Shown here: positions 46,873-59,236 of the stretch, in pieces
How positions within the stretch are numbered: position 1 is the stretch's first letter
Layout: each line of letters starts with the position of its first letter
Source of the DNA: Schistosoma mansoni
Taxonomy: Eukaryota; Platyhelminthes; Trematoda; Strigeidida; Schistosomatidae
Reading direction: 5' to 3'
Assembly: GCF_000237925.1 (NCBI RefSeq)
Contig: NW_017386021.1
Span: 1,021,420 to 1,085,419, forward strand
Length of the DNA: 64,000 nt
Notes under the pieces: generated by a model
What the model was told of the DNA's origin: nothing
Seen by the model: the letters and a program-made list of their open reading frames with translations, nothing else
Database searches by the model: none
Translations under genes and position numbers: made by a program

Positions 46873-46963
46873 TCAGTCAGTCAGTCAGTCAGCTACAACG
46901 TAGGACCAGGCACATATATGCATCGGTCCAAGTTGCCATACCTCGTTAGCACAACAAGATCAA
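46873..46963 (-). repeat. RTE-like LINE 3' UTR end with (CAGT)n tail
   Basis: Starts with about five CAGT units (46875-46892) and continues AGCTACAACGTAGGACCAGG, the minus-strand 3' end of the same LINE as at 47216. It lies immediately inside the right arm. Confidence 0.8.
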
Positions 46964-47528
46964 CACCTATCAACATAGCACAGATCACTAGTAAATGGAT
47001 TGAAGGACTGATGCTATATCTTTATCGACCTGCTCCAAGCTTTCTTGCATTCTGAACTGCATGGTAGGTAGCAGCTTCGCATTCGTAGTACATAGCTTAA
47101 TCATATTAGCCGATGTAGATTCATGACCTGAATAACCAGTGTACTCTATGCTTTACGTCTAACTTCAACATTACTCATCTTGTGATCCAATCATATAAGG
47201 GTAGTGGTTTCCAATGTCAGTCAGTCAGCTACAACGTAGGACCAGGCACATATATGCATCGGTCCAAGTTGCCATACCTCGTTAGCACAACAAGATGAAC
47301 ACCGGATTCATAGAAGTAATTAATTTAGTGGTGGTAGTATATAAAGAAAGGTTGTATATAAGGATATAGTATAGGAAGGAAAAAGTTATGAAGCAATTTT
47401 AATCTCAAGGTTTAAGGGAAGATAAAGAGTGTATACACCTACGCCATTGTGATCGATTCTGGGCCATGTCACCCAGAGTCTCCAACCATTGGTTACGATA
47501 TTCACGCGGACCCCAACCAGGTAGTCTG
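46964..47528. repeat. Right arm of the 565-bp inverted duplication
   Basis: Partner of 45335-45899. It contains the old LINE remnant (46964-47215) and the 3' end of the minus-strand RTE-like LINE that continues to about 50540. Confidence 0.92.
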
Positions 47529-50500
47529 CATCTGCCAACATGGCTCAGACTGGAAGTTAGTGACTTCAAGCACTGATGCCATGTTTTGGTTTGGCCACCC
47601 CTAACTCTCTTCCAACCATCCCCTACACTAGTCAGCATTACGCGTCGTGGTAATCGGTGTTCAGGCATACGTAACACGTTGCCCAACCATCTCAGTTGAT
47701 GAAGATTTACAATCTCATCAATTGATTTACTATCATTCCCTAATACCCTGTGTCTAACCTCACTATTACTTACCCGGTTATCCCAGCAGATGCGAGCAAT
47801 ATTTCTAAGACATCTGCGGTCGAATACTAGTAACCTACGAGTATCTTCTACTCTTAATGGCCATGTTCCGCAGCCGTAAAGTAGAACAGAGCGAACTGCT
47901 GCGCAGTATACTCGTCCCTTAATTGATAGACGGATATCTCGTCTTCGCCATAGGTGACGTAAGTTGGCAAAAGTCAGTTCACGAGTCTTAGTTAGGCGCC
48001 CGATAATTATTGAGGCTAGTATTGTAGATGCTATGTTAGTCAGACTTATCCCTCTATGGTTATCACAGGATGATTTTGGCCCCTTATATATTGGGACAAT
48101 AAGTGATTGTGACCAGTCAGATGGGATTATATCCAACTTCCAGATTTTAGCCAAAATATTAGTCAGCCTAGTCGCTAAAATTGGACCACCATATTTAAAG
48201 ACCTCTGGAGCCAATCCATCTGGACCAGCTGCTCTTCCTCGTTTTAGATTAGCCATAGCCTTTTGAACTTCAAATAAAGTCGGGGGGCCTACTTTAATGT
48301 TCCATTCAGTTTTTCTGGGCATAGTGGGTAGTTGTGTAGTAGCTGAAGGCCAGCTAAACTGCTCCTTAAAGTGTTCCGCCCATCGTTCTAAACGTTTGGG
48401 TTGAGAGCAGATAAGGGTTCCGTCTTTTTCCGAGATTGTCTCACTTACACTTGACTTCTTAATTCCGGTTTCTTTTATTAGTCTGAATAGTTGCCTGGTG
48501 TTGCCTACAGCCGCTGCCTTCTCCATCTCTTTTGCTTCCGTTGCCCACCACTGCTCACGATCGTTCCTTAGACTTTTAGTTAACCTAGATCTAATTTGTT
48601 TACGCTCTTCGTCGTGTTCAGAGCCTGATGGGATGAGTTTACGCGAATCCATCAGTGAAATAGACTTAGAAGAAATCCATTGGTTTTTTGGAGCCCCATG
48701 GTTTAAATCACTAATAGATGTTACTGCTGTTTCCACAGCTGTTTGTATGTTTTTCCAAGCAGCATCTGGGTCAGTCTCGTTTACAGAACTGCCTAGATGT
48801 GAACTCAGTTGTTTCTGGAATTCGCATTTGGATTTCTCGTCCTCCAGTTCAATCCTAATGGGTCTTCTTAGTGTAGTTTTCCTGCGTTCATTGAGGTGCA
48901 GACAAATGCGCGCTCGTATTAAAGCGTGATCAGAGTCTAAACAAGTATTCCAATACGAGCGACAATCTTCTATTGAGCTTCTCCAACGATGACTGATGAC
49001 AATATGGTCTATTTGAGTCCATCGTTGGTTTGGTGCAGGTGGTCGCCATGTTAGACGATGTCTCTCCTTATGCTTAAAATTAGTGCTTGCTAAAAATCAA
49101 CGATTATCTGAGCATAGTTGCAACAGACGATCACCATTATCGGTTCGTTGAGCCGGAATACTAAAACACCCACCTAAATGTCTTTCTGTTTGATTTAGGC
49201 TGCCTACCTGGGCATTAAAGTCACCCGCTACGACTACTATGTCTGAGCGCTTAGCTTTCTGAAGAAGCTCAGAGAGCTTTCTGTAAAAGTCATCTTTCAC
49301 TTCATCATGGCTGCAGTCAGTGGGAGCGTAGGCAGAAACGACGAAACGACAACGACGTGTGTCCCTATCCTTCCGAGTTCTTACGGAGCCATTTAGCCGG
49401 ACAGCACACAGGCGACTGTTAACGGGGATCCATTCTAGTAGTGCCTGTTCTGCCCTTGTACTTAGTGCTATGCCTACACCTGCAAGTCCACGAGAACTAG
49501 CCAACGGGTTGCCAGATACACGGAGGGTGTATTTCTTTGGCTGTCCATTTTGGCGAGGTGAGGTCAAGTGAATGACCACACTGGGATCCTGCATGTGTGT
49601 TTCGGAGACACAGCATACATCAATGGTACGAGATTCTAGGGTTTTAGCTAAGGAGGCCTGTTGACCGATTTGGCATAGGGTACGTACGTTGAAGGCTCCA
49701 ATGTGTAGTTTGGAGCGAGGATTTAGTAGACCTGGGACAGCGTTTCGCGCACTAGAATCGTTGGCCATGGTGACACTTGAGGAGGAAACCGAAAGAGGAA
49801 GTTTGCTGTTGAAAGTCAAGGTAGAAGGAATAGTAGGAATTGAAGAAGGAGATTGATTATGAATACAGTGGTCTTGAGTGCTGTTAGAGGTATGAGGGCA
49901 GTTATCACTTCCCGGTTGCCCACACCGTGGAAGGGTTCTTCTAGAGGTACCTGAAAAGGAAATTGGGTTAGAAGTGGTCTTAATGACCTGAGAGCGTGAC
50001 CGCAGTGCCCAAGGGACAACTGCTTGAGGTCGGTCACACACGACCTTTCTGTGGGTAGTTTTTGTGTTAGCTCCGTTCTTCAAAGGACCTTACCGCCGGA
50101 GACGGATATCCGTGGGATAAGGCGAGGTGTGCATTTTTAGAGTCGACCTTTTATAACCTCACCCCTCCTTGTGGGAAGGCAGCATCGCTGTTATGCTGGT
50201 TGTCTGAAGGAAACACCTTACTGCTGTCACACCTCTGTACAGTCAGCAGTACGACTTCGGACCTTGGGTTTGCTGCTTTTAGTCTCACCGCTCTTCAACC
50301 GACCTGTCTGGCATGGTAGGACCTTGAGGAACGATTGTTCCAGCCAGTATAGCTCGATTGATTCATCACGATAGGCAAGCCCGACCACCACGTCAAGGTA
50401 GCAGCAACGGTCGAAGATTAAACGTTCAGCTTTCGGTCACTAAGTTTCACGTCCAAATCCCTCTCTACCTGCTTTGGTTTGGACATCCGAGTATCACCCT

Positions 50501-50540
50501 CACCCCTTACGTTCTAAGTGTAACTCATACCTACGTACTT
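47216..50540 (-). mobile_element. RTE-like LINE with deleted reverse-transcriptase core
   Basis: Minus-strand element: a 5' region (about 50540-50085) of moderately GC-rich non-coding DNA, an ORF2 frame from 50083 to 47405, then a 3' UTR ending in the GTCAGTCAGTCAG tail at 47216. The 5' boundary is estimated from where GC-richer sequence stops, about 110 bp upstream of the LYR-motif gene on the other strand. Confidence 0.85.
47405..50083 (-). pseudogene. RTE-like LINE ORF2 (endonuclease - truncated RT) with one stop and an internal deletion
   Basis: Both long ORFs share one frame; only a TGA at 49097-49099 separates them. Endonuclease motifs: LHIGAFNVRTLCQIGQQA, VCCVSETHMQD (Glu), VVSAYAPTDCSHDEV and VVAGDFNAQVGSL (Asp, Asn), then SDHALI after the stop. 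The RT begins with RGRAAGPDGLAPEVFKYGG, IPSDWSQSLIVPIYKG and NHRGISLTNIASTILASIII, then jumps from GRLTKTRE straight to LTFANLRHLWRRRDIRL. The QAGFRPGR, DLKAAFDS, RQGCxLSPFLF and YADD blocks, all present in the copy at 14266-15745, are therefore absent. The deletion keeps the frame. The C-terminus is intact (RWLGNVLRMPEHRLPRR to SLSSLKP). An upstream ATG for this frame is not evident. Confidence 0.9.
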
Positions 50541-50647
50541 GATGAATCTGTTGATATACTATACATAATAAAATTTATGCTTTTTTGTCACAGATTTTCC
50601 CGAATTCTATTCGGTTTATTAAAATAATTTTGAACTGAATCGAATAA

Positions 50648-53631
50648 ATGACTTCCAGAAGAGAAATCCTGACACTTTACAAAAATCTCTTAACATATGT
50701 GAATAACCTAAAGCATTCCGATAAAAGTTATCTAAAAAAGAGGATTCAGTCTACTTTTAAAGAGAATAAAGTGTCTACTGATGATGATGAAACAACACGA
50801 TTGTATAAGGTATGTATTTAAATTTCCCGAAATTCATATATATTTTTTAGAAAGGTTGTGAGATTCTACGACTTAAAAGATTTATCTAAATTTTGCATCG
50901 GTGTACATTTCCCTTCGTGATTTCATTCAGTTCATGTAATTTGCTGTTTTTCCAGTGATTTATTTTCCCAAATAAAAATTCATCCCGTTTGTGAAAACAA
51001 TTCTTACTTTTTGAATCCTTTTATTCCACTTAAAATAAATGTAATACTCACGTTCCTAAGAAAAAAGTAGTATGGCAAATTTTAGTATGTAATGGTCAGC
51101 AGATGAAATTTGAATAGAAAGTATCCACATGTTTTATAATTACTGCCCAACGTATCTAGATTGGTTTTTACCAATCAATAAGGGACCACACTCTAATTAT
51201 TCAGCATGTGGCTTCAAAATTTAGTTAATATATATTAACAAGATGATGAGATCGTGTCGTAATTCAAACTATAAAATATTTTAAGACGCACATGTTTGAT
51301 AGAAATTTTCACAACATGCTTTGCGAGGCGGCAAATATAATTTCTGCTCCCCATACTAAGACATTTGAGAGTCTGTATTGGTTCACATGACCATTAAGTT
51401 TAGCGATAGCTGGTAGTTCTGGTTAAAACCCATTTCATTTGACAGAGATGTGACTCAGAAGCTGAAACAAATAGCTATCGGACCAATTTACCTCAATTCG
51501 CACTGGTCCAGTGAGGAAAAAATCGTAGGTGAATGGTAAACTAAGTGTTAAAATACTGAAATTCAGGGTTTTTTGAAGTATTACTTGTTCTGTAACGGTA
51601 GAGTGTGGTTATCTCGCGGACCACAGCCTGCAAGTCTTCATCGCCCTACTTGGCCAAACCAATAGTCAGTGACTTCGTGTACTGATACCAAGTTCTAGAT
51701 TGCCTATGACTGATTGACTATAATCTAGGATGATTTGACTAATAATACCTTAAACAACGTTCTATCCATACAATTAATTGTACTAAATCTAAATAATTCG
51801 AAATACAACAACATGGTAGATGACTGACCAGTTTTAATTGGATAGGGTTAAAGTTGTATTTGACTGTTAATAAGACAGAATAGATTATGTATGTTGTGGC
51901 ATTACTTAGAGAACCTTGAAAAGTTTCTGAGAGAGTCGATCAATACATTATTTAGATGTTACTTAATGACTTTCCTGTCATGTAGCGATTCTAGATGCTC
52001 TATGTTTAAAGATGAGGCCTGTTTCTTACTCTTCTCCTATATTATGTATTGTTCAATCAAACGGCTCTAGATGGACAATAAAACAAAGAGGGTAATTTGG
52101 TTCCATGTTCCTTGTCATTTCTATTGTGTCAAGGAGACGTTGAGATCTTTCACTGTTATTAACTCAGAAACGGATAAAGTTTCAACGATAATCCATCTTA
52201 AGTGCTGGATTAGATCGAACTATAAGACTTTGCTTTTTGTTCATGAAAATAGTTGATATGCTTATTTTCTGAGGTAAACTACTACCGAAAGTATGACTCA
52301 ATACAAAGGTAGGACGACTTTGAAACGTAAGATAGTCAAACTACTACCATTTTGTGAGTAGTTTATCTACCTTAAATAAAATTACTGATGTTGGCCAATA
52401 AAAATTATTCCACCCCCATAATACCATTAATTTTAAAGAAAAAAATCATAAGAAAATTAATTACTACGATATAACTCTTCCGATACTCATATCAAATAAA
52501 CAGAATATGGGCACTGACATTTTCATAAATAGACGTAAGAATATATTTAAAAGACATCTCGGTGTAAGTATTCCTAAAGATTTTAACATATCAACCTTCT
52601 TGGCTATTTATTAGTATAAATCAAACAAGTTATGAATGTGTTATATGAAGGTATGATTCATTCAGAAGATAGTTCTCACAATTAGTTGATGTTAGATAAT
52701 TAATAGTTGCATGATGCTAACTTGAGAAACTTCAACTGTGAGATGCATTGATTTATACTTGACTAGACCCCAAACGTTTGGTTCTTGTTGGAGTCCTTAC
52801 TGAATGAAGTTGGTGGATAAATAAAGATAAACTAAATACAATAATTTACTAAAACTCAGTTTTTATGAAAATCTAAGTCAACTCATTCATCAAGTACTTG
52901 AATATGAGCTATGACTACTGATACTACCCCATTACCTAAGCCGAATTAGATGGAGAGGAGTTCTAACCTGGAACTTCGTAGCTGAAAGTCGAATGCCGTA
53001 ACTACTAAGCTTCTATGAAATAACAGTTACACATGAAAGTAACATATTTAACGGGAGATAAGTGTTGATATTTTCTTTAAGGAAGTAAGTGAATAGTTAA
53101 CAAACTATACGGTAAATACCCCCTTTTATTTCATAAACAAACGTAACATAATTGTGCAACCGAAGTGACTACATGCTTTATTTCAGTGTCACATCCCCTG
53201 TTTTAAATAGTAAGCAAATCCCATATAACATTATTTTAAACTGGGAAATCTAATGAGATTGAGCATTTTTCAAAAGAAAAGTGAACCGTCTTGCAAAATA
53301 TAAATTAATAGGAGGGAATCTAGTTTGTCTCGTTGCAGGTAATCTTGGATGAATTTTGATCAGTCTGTGCCGGCATATGTGCATCTCTTGAAGATCGCAT
53401 TACTATAGGCATTTTCTACTGCTAGTCACTAGTCCATCTATTCTATAAAAGGGTCTTGCAGATTATTATAGATATTACGCAAGTTTCTCGAAATGTGATA
53501 GTAACAAGCTATTATTGTAACATTTTATTTACTGACATTATTTGCAGATTCAACTTCGAGACACATTGTTTATGAAGTTTAATGATAATACTCGATTGCC
53601 AAAATCAAAGGTAAATAGGGCAAAGTTCTAA
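50648..53631 (+). CDS. Small LYR-motif (Complex1_LYR) protein, two exons
   Basis: Exon 50648-50809 begins with ATG and encodes MTSRREILTLYKNLLTYVNN, then LKHSDKSYLKKRIQSTFKEN and KVSTDDDETTRLYK, ending at donor GTATGT. Exon 53548-53631 (acceptor TTTGCAG, phase 0) encodes IQLRDTLFMKFNDNTRLP and stops at 53629-53631, giving 81 residues. The L-Y-K triplet in helix 1 followed by a distant Phe (STF) and basic helices is the LYR fold of mitochondrial assembly factors that bind acyl carrier protein. The S-D-x-x-Y...IxxxFxxN pattern is closest to LYRM4/ISD11 or the MIEF1 microprotein; which one cannot be decided by eye. A GTAAAT after AAG (53610) could be a further donor. The 2.7-kb intron is AT-rich. 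Confidence 0.72.
50812..53547 (+). other. Intron of the LYR-motif gene
   Basis: No second gene or clear repeat seen. Short ORFs such as 52071-52256 have no domain. Confidence 0.5.
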
Positions 53632-56600
53632 TCTATCACCCATTAGTGTTTTGTCAACTATAGAACCATTGGCTATGTAGTAGTACTCAGTTTACTAGTC
53701 AGTGTTAAAAATCACACTCATCAAGTATCTTTGTTTAAAATATTGATTGGTGATTTATTATGCCAATAGATGCCTATATTTTTACTTTTTTTTTTCAATT
53801 ACCACTCGACATTAATTATGATTACGGGATTTAACATTTTAACAATTACTGTTGTGAATGAGGACACAAATGGGGACAATCGAATTTATTTAAGCACAAA
53901 TTACAGGCTATCTCACTAAATTCTGATAACCATACAGCAAACAGTTAATTTGCAAAATAACCATCAATTGTCTCAATCTTCACTGTTCCTTATATAAATA
54001 TCAGTCCATCTTCTCTAATTTCATTGTTCATGCACCCACCCATATGCATGCACACATCAATTGTAAGTAGACCACACTACAGTGTCACCGGTTTGTACTT
54101 CAATCCCAGACGGATGTTATCATTATCTCTAATATAAAATATACGTCTTAAAAGTAATTACATATATCAGTTTTTATTGACTGGGTACAATTATAGCGTT
54201 CACTTTTCTTTTAAATAAGACAGATTTGAACCTCATTAACAATTTCTAAAAACTTTTATCGACTGAGAAGAAGGACAAATTATGAAAACTTCAGGTTAAT
54301 AAGTTAGAACAGATATGATAGATGTTTGGTAGGATCAAACAAGCATTTTGGCTTTTCTTTTTTTGTTTTACAGAGAATGAGTTTATGTTAATAACTGACG
54401 AAAACAAAGTATGGTCATTAATAGTTCCGGTTCACTCACAACTCATCTAAATATCTCAACCTATATTTACCATATGTACAATGGAATTGCAATTTAAGAA
54501 AAGATGTGTTGAAGAATTTTTGAATAATCTTTAAAGTTTGACAAGCTCTATTGAATAAGTAAGGGGCAAGATTTAATTAAAGGTTTATTAAAGTAGCTGT
54601 CTAGTTTAAAAATCGTTTATAAACTAAACTGCTGAAATTGTCTTGAGAATAAACCATACATTCCCTTCTTATTCTTTATTTGATTCCAAGTCGATTTCAA
54701 CGGCGCGTTAGTGTCATTTATATATATCTTCAATAAATAATTTTCTTATTAGACAAGCATCATAGAAACCTTATTTTACAATTGTCTTTGCAAATCACAT
54801 TTTAGGACTAACAAATTATAAGTAGTATAGTGTCATAAATAAAAATTCGATTGGCATTGTGAACAGTAGCAAAGTTATATACTGTTGCAATTTAGTAACT
54901 GTGTCTTCAGATTATTGTACTTATTTGATAGCTCAATGAAGTTTTACCTAATAGTCAACTAAATTGTTCCCCTAATATACAAATGTACGTCATAAATCCA
55001 ACCTAATATCTGTTAACTGACGAAATTGAATATACTCATGGTCAGTATTCGAGTTATTCATTACAAAGTCTCAATCTATAATCTAGATGTTTGTTAAGAG
55101 CTTTTTCATCTTACCAGTCGGGAAATTTTTATTCATCCAATTTGAAGGATATTGACAACACATAAGCCACTATATTTAATACCCCAAATCAATCGCATGT
55201 CATTATTTGCATTTTCTATAAATTATATAATTTTCAAAGCACCTAAAATAAAATGGTACCATACAGTCGAATAGTATTGTCACCATATCATCGTTAGATA
55301 ATAAAGGACCTGGCACGAATATGTATCGATTCAAGTTGCTATAACATAATACATCAATACAACAAGATGGAAAATTAGCACAATGAGAAGTGGACGAAAT
55401 AAATAATAACATTCATGGTATTGAAAGCTAAATCAAATTCAATAAATAGCTTGAGGAAGTATGCAGTTCTATTCTTTGATAATCACTTATTAATGGAAAT
55501 AAGGTATACTAATTGCATCCACCGTTATGTCATTAATAACTAGCTCAACTTAACTTACCGCTGACATAAGCCGCTTTGACACCCTATTTAAAATTTATTC
55601 GTTTGTTAACTTTCCAGATTATGCAGTTTGACATTTTCCAGGTTTTCCCTACCGCTTGAGTAACCGTTTGCAATCTCATTGATTTGAGCTATTATAGTCC
55701 AGTTATATTCACCTAATCAATTAGTGTTTTGATTATAGAGTAGGGTCTTCTAAGAAGTTTGAAATAACCAACTGGAAGTCTTATTTAGTTTCTAGTAGTC
55801 AGTATCTCTACGTTACTTAAATTATTCGCTTGTTATCGTATTTGACGTACTCTTAATTCAGTAAATATTTTTGTACGTGTAACCAACCATAATAGTTAAA
55901 GATACTTCCTTAATTGAAACTCATAAAGCACAATAAATGTTGTAATTTAGTTTCTCTTCTATTGTTCTATTTTGTGTTAACATTTATAGTTCATAAGCTA
56001 ATAACTATATGTTGGACTATACTGTAAACTTATCTCGTTTTTCTTTATAATTTGTCTTGACTCATAGTAGACCCTGTATCTGACTCCATTTAGATCGTCT
56101 GATGATTGTTATCAAAATATACATGTCACCAACCCTGGACTTAATTCAGGTTTAAGAATAACGGAATAAAAAAGCCAAATACGAGGATGGGTTTCGAATT
56201 CCTATATTTCGTACGCTCATTGATCCGAACAGACAGAGGAACGAGGTGGAGAAAGCGAAGAGGTGAGAGCAAAGTGAAATGAAGAATTTCCTTGGAAAAA
56301 TGAGGAACGAAGTAATAAGGAGAAGGAGAGTGATCCGACTCGATTTAATCAAGCTTGACTCGATATTTATACTCAGGCAAAAATACGTTACAGACAAATA
56401 ATGAATAGGGTGAGCAATTAACACATGCGCTCATATAAAAACAGTCAAAGTTAATGAGGGAATAACTAACAAGATCAAAGTGCGATCAAAGAAGAAGGAA
56501 TAAATTGGCTTGTCCAGAAGCTATAATAACCTATGTGAGCTTGACATAGTACCAGCCAGTACATATATGTTTCATTTAATTTGGAACCTGATTTGTAATG

Positions 56601-57100
56601 TGCACACATAATTTTACACATGATCCAAGTTCTTGTGAGAAGCTGTTGTCAATAGTGTTCAACTACGTCAGAAATGAAACACTTATCTCTATGTCTCAAA
56701 CTGAAGGGAGTTGGAAACGCTGATCTTCGTATCCAAGTGGTTACAATATACCGTCTTTAACAAAACACCTCAAGGTAATGGTTTCAATCATAATTAGGGT
56801 CACGGGAATCTATAAAATATCAAGTTCCAAACTGAGGCATTATAGATTTTCGGTTCTCTTCGTTTCCTGTGGTCTCCCAGCTTATGTCAGTTAATGACGC
56901 AAATTAAGTTTATTGACTATCTACATAAATTTTAACCATTTGTTTAGAGGTGATTAAATTCCAAATGACTTCATATAGTTGTATTGAGAAGCTGGTGTCC
57001 GTCTAACATCCAGTACAGCTGAAATGAGTGTTAGACAAGCATAATTGTTGACAAATAATATGAATTTATCCACTAAACTATTGAAATACAATAATTACTC
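53632..57100. repeat. Intergenic DNA with two interspersed repeat copies
   Basis: About 53850-54110 matches 1505-1880, and about 56175-56370 matches 17955-18150. The rest is AT-rich with no supportable gene. Confidence 0.4.
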
Positions 57101-57239
57101 ATTTTCCTTTAAAGAAAAACTATTCTAAAAACTAATTTAACATAGAAAATAAAGTAATGCCACTATTTTTATATCTTGAATTCAATAAGATTCTTCATTT
57201 TTGGATTACTAACTGTCCTATAATTATGGGTAAGGATAA

Positions 57240-57440
57240 ACCTTTGATCTGACTTTTTAAGCAGAGATGGATGGTGGTTAGCAACAGAACCTGAGACGCG
57301 CATGTCGTCTTGTTTTGGACTCTTTAGATGAATGTACCCGCATCCCTGAGTTGATGTTCACTTCGGGACCCTAATCCACTTCTGTCTGCTCCTAATGCCA
57401 TCGCGTTATCCACTTGGCTTTTGAGCCCAGTTGCCTACTG
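57240..57440 (-). repeat. Degenerate hammerhead SINE (Smalpha-like), minus copy
   Basis: Minus strand keeps an A-box-like AGCCAAGTGGATAACGCGAT, a worn B-box (GATTAGGGTCCC), AAGTGAACATCAACTC, then a decayed hammerhead whose core reads CAUCUAAAGAGUCC. It should be inactive. It is followed on its 5' side (57455-57520) by another minus-strand SINE tail, as in the 59-kb cluster. Confidence 0.65.
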
Positions 57441-57550
57441 GTTTATGCAATGGGTTGAATTTTCGATTAATTTGTAGTAGTTGTTTAAATCTTTCCATTG
57501 TTCTTTTAAGACTCCTAATGATCAGTTTCTTTTTGGCATTTGTGCATCCA

Positions 57551-57790
57551 GAGTGAACATCAACTCTGAAATGGAGGTACATCCAGCTGACGAGTCCCAA
57601 TTAGGATGAAACCCACATCATAGATTCCACTGCTAACCACCATCCATTTCTGTTTAGGAAATGCTTTTGACTTAATGACTATGTCGAAGCCATGTACACA
57701 AGATACGCATATACCAAAAAGAGAGTCGTCAATTCCATTAACTAAACATCAGTGGGAACATCCAAATAACCAATACATATGAATTAGTAA
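57551..57790 (+). repeat. Hammerhead SINE (Smalpha-like), plus copy
   Basis: Begins just after the B-box position (CAGAGTGAACATCAACTCTG), then the hammerhead at 57581-57625 and a worn tail (TAACTAAACATCAGTGGGAA). It is head to head with the minus copy at 57240-57440. Confidence 0.65.
57581..57625 (+). ncRNA. Hammerhead ribozyme remnant
   Basis: Core CTGACGA (57587-57593) and GAAAC are intact and stem II (GTCC...GGAT) pairs with one G-U closing wobble. The second stem III pair is a C-A mismatch. The cleavage triplet is AUC at 57617-57619, which is permitted, and the first base pair of stem I is lost. Reduced or no activity is expected. Confidence 0.6.
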
Positions 57791-57924
57791 TCTGGTCTCC
57801 TAATTACCAACTAAAGTGCATGACTTTACGACTCCATTAAAGTGATCTTTGTTAGTCTACTCGTGAAATATATGAAAATTATATGTAGTTTTTTTAAGCA
57901 ATAAGATCATGTTTAAATGATTTA

Positions 57925-58270
57925 CATTTTAATAGTTGAGATCATGAGTCAATTGAAGCTACACCACCATGGGAAACCTGGAAGCACTAAACGGCCGTTT
58001 CTTCCTATTATGGAACTCCTCGGTAGTGCGCATCCACGACCTCGCCTCGCGAGATTCGGACCCAGGATCTATCACTCTCGCACGTTAACGCTTAACCTCT
58101 GGACCCCTGAGCCGGCACCCAACGGTGTTAATGTCTAACTTCAATTAATCCACGAAATTGAGTGACACATCCACCATTGTCTTCAGTGAGTTGGCATCTC
58201 ACAACAGACCTGGTCCAGTACTTCCAGGTTTTCCATGGTGGTCTAGCTTCAATTGACTCATGATTTCAGC
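57925..58270. mobile_element. Family-2 tRNA-headed SINE with inverted tails
   Basis: Minus-strand copy (58130-57925): A-box region at 58088-58112 (rc GCTCAGGGGTCC, AGAGGTTAAGCG), B-box-like GGGTCCGAATCTC at 58051-58063, then a worn hammerhead (CCGAGGA core, GTTTAGTGC cleavage side) and tail. A plus-strand tail (CCAGTACTTCCAGGTTTTCC at about 58207, then CATGGTGGTCTAGCTTCAAT) closes the other side, so about 60 bp at the two ends are inverted repeats. Confidence 0.75.
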
Positions 58271-59104
58271 TATTGAAATTACTATAATATCCACAAAAAC
58301 CCCTTCTGATTTACATCTGTTTAGTTCTGTCCAAATTCAAACAAATTAAATGTTACAACTGACCTTGACTGCATAATTGACCCGTCATCAGAATGAATGA
58401 GAATGATTTTTTACAGTTCATCCTTAATTGTTCACATCCATATATTTTCACACAAAATGGTGTTTGATACAACCTGATGCTCCCTTACTTATTTTTAAAT
58501 ATTCTGAGGTCAAGTCATCAACAAATGTAAAATTTTCATTGACCTGTTTTAAATAATAAGTAGCTGAACAAACCTAAAATGAAACAACAAATAAATTTGT
58601 TACATTATCACACTAGAATATGAAAATTAAAGCTTATGGTTAATTCTTCCAATCTTGAATTATTTACAACTAATTTTATACGTCAGGTTGACAACAAAAA
58701 TCAAGTTTATATGGATCAAATCGACACGTATTAATCACCGGTTCTATGATAGCTTTAAGTAATCGGTCTCAGAGGTAATAAATCTTTACAAAAAATGGAT
58801 GAGTTATGTGTGTTTATATGATATTTGACATTTCTCTAAAAACTATCATTAACATAATCATCAGCAAATATAATACATTTTATTTTATGCTTATATTCCA
58901 TTAGTTAGCATTACATTTTACAATGTTGTTTCTTTGAATTACACAAACAGGTAAGTAAATACACTTAGTATTGTTTGTTTGAATCTTACCATTGATGTTT
59001 AAGACTGCAACTGGTAAGTAAATGTTTAATTCTAGGAAATATGCACATCTTTTCTTGAAACAGGTTTCATTTATGAGCAAAGATGGATAGTGGCTAACAG
59101 TGGA

Positions 59105-59149
59105 ATCCAGGACACGCGTTTCGTCCTATTTGGGACTCGTCAGCTAGAT
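59105..59149 (-). ncRNA. Type I hammerhead ribozyme, predicted intact
   Basis: All core positions are present: CUGACGA (59143-59137), stem II GUCC/GGAC with loop CAAAUA, GAAA, a two-pair stem III (AC/GU) with loop GCGU, and cleavage triplet GUC ending at 59111. Stem I pairs AUCUAG (59149-59144) with CUGGAU (59110-59105) through one U-G wobble. The flanks beyond stem I (GGUAC, UCCACUG) match the natural schistosome ribozyme, whose tertiary loop contact uses this region. Self-cleavage of the SINE transcript between 59111 and 59110 is expected. Confidence 0.9.
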
Positions 59150-59181
59150 GTACCTGCATCTCAGAGTTGACGTTCACTCTG

Positions 59182-59192
59182 GGACTCGAACC
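59182..59192 (-). promoter_or_regulatory. RNA polymerase III B-box
   Basis: Minus strand GGTTCGAGTCC, a perfect match to GGTTCGANTCC, 33 bp ahead of the hammerhead. Confidence 0.85.
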
Positions 59193-59225
59193 CAATACCT
59201 TTCGCTTCAAACGTCATCGCGTTAT

Positions 59226-59236
59226 CCACTCGGCCA
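59226..59236 (-). promoter_or_regulatory. RNA polymerase III A-box
   Basis: Minus strand TGGCCGAGTGG, a tRNA-Leu/Ser-like A-box, 33 bp upstream of the B-box. Confidence 0.85.

Noticed and set aside
48498-48929. 143-codon plus-strand ORF
   Set aside because: It is the antisense shadow of the RTE-like LINE ORF2 on the minus strand.
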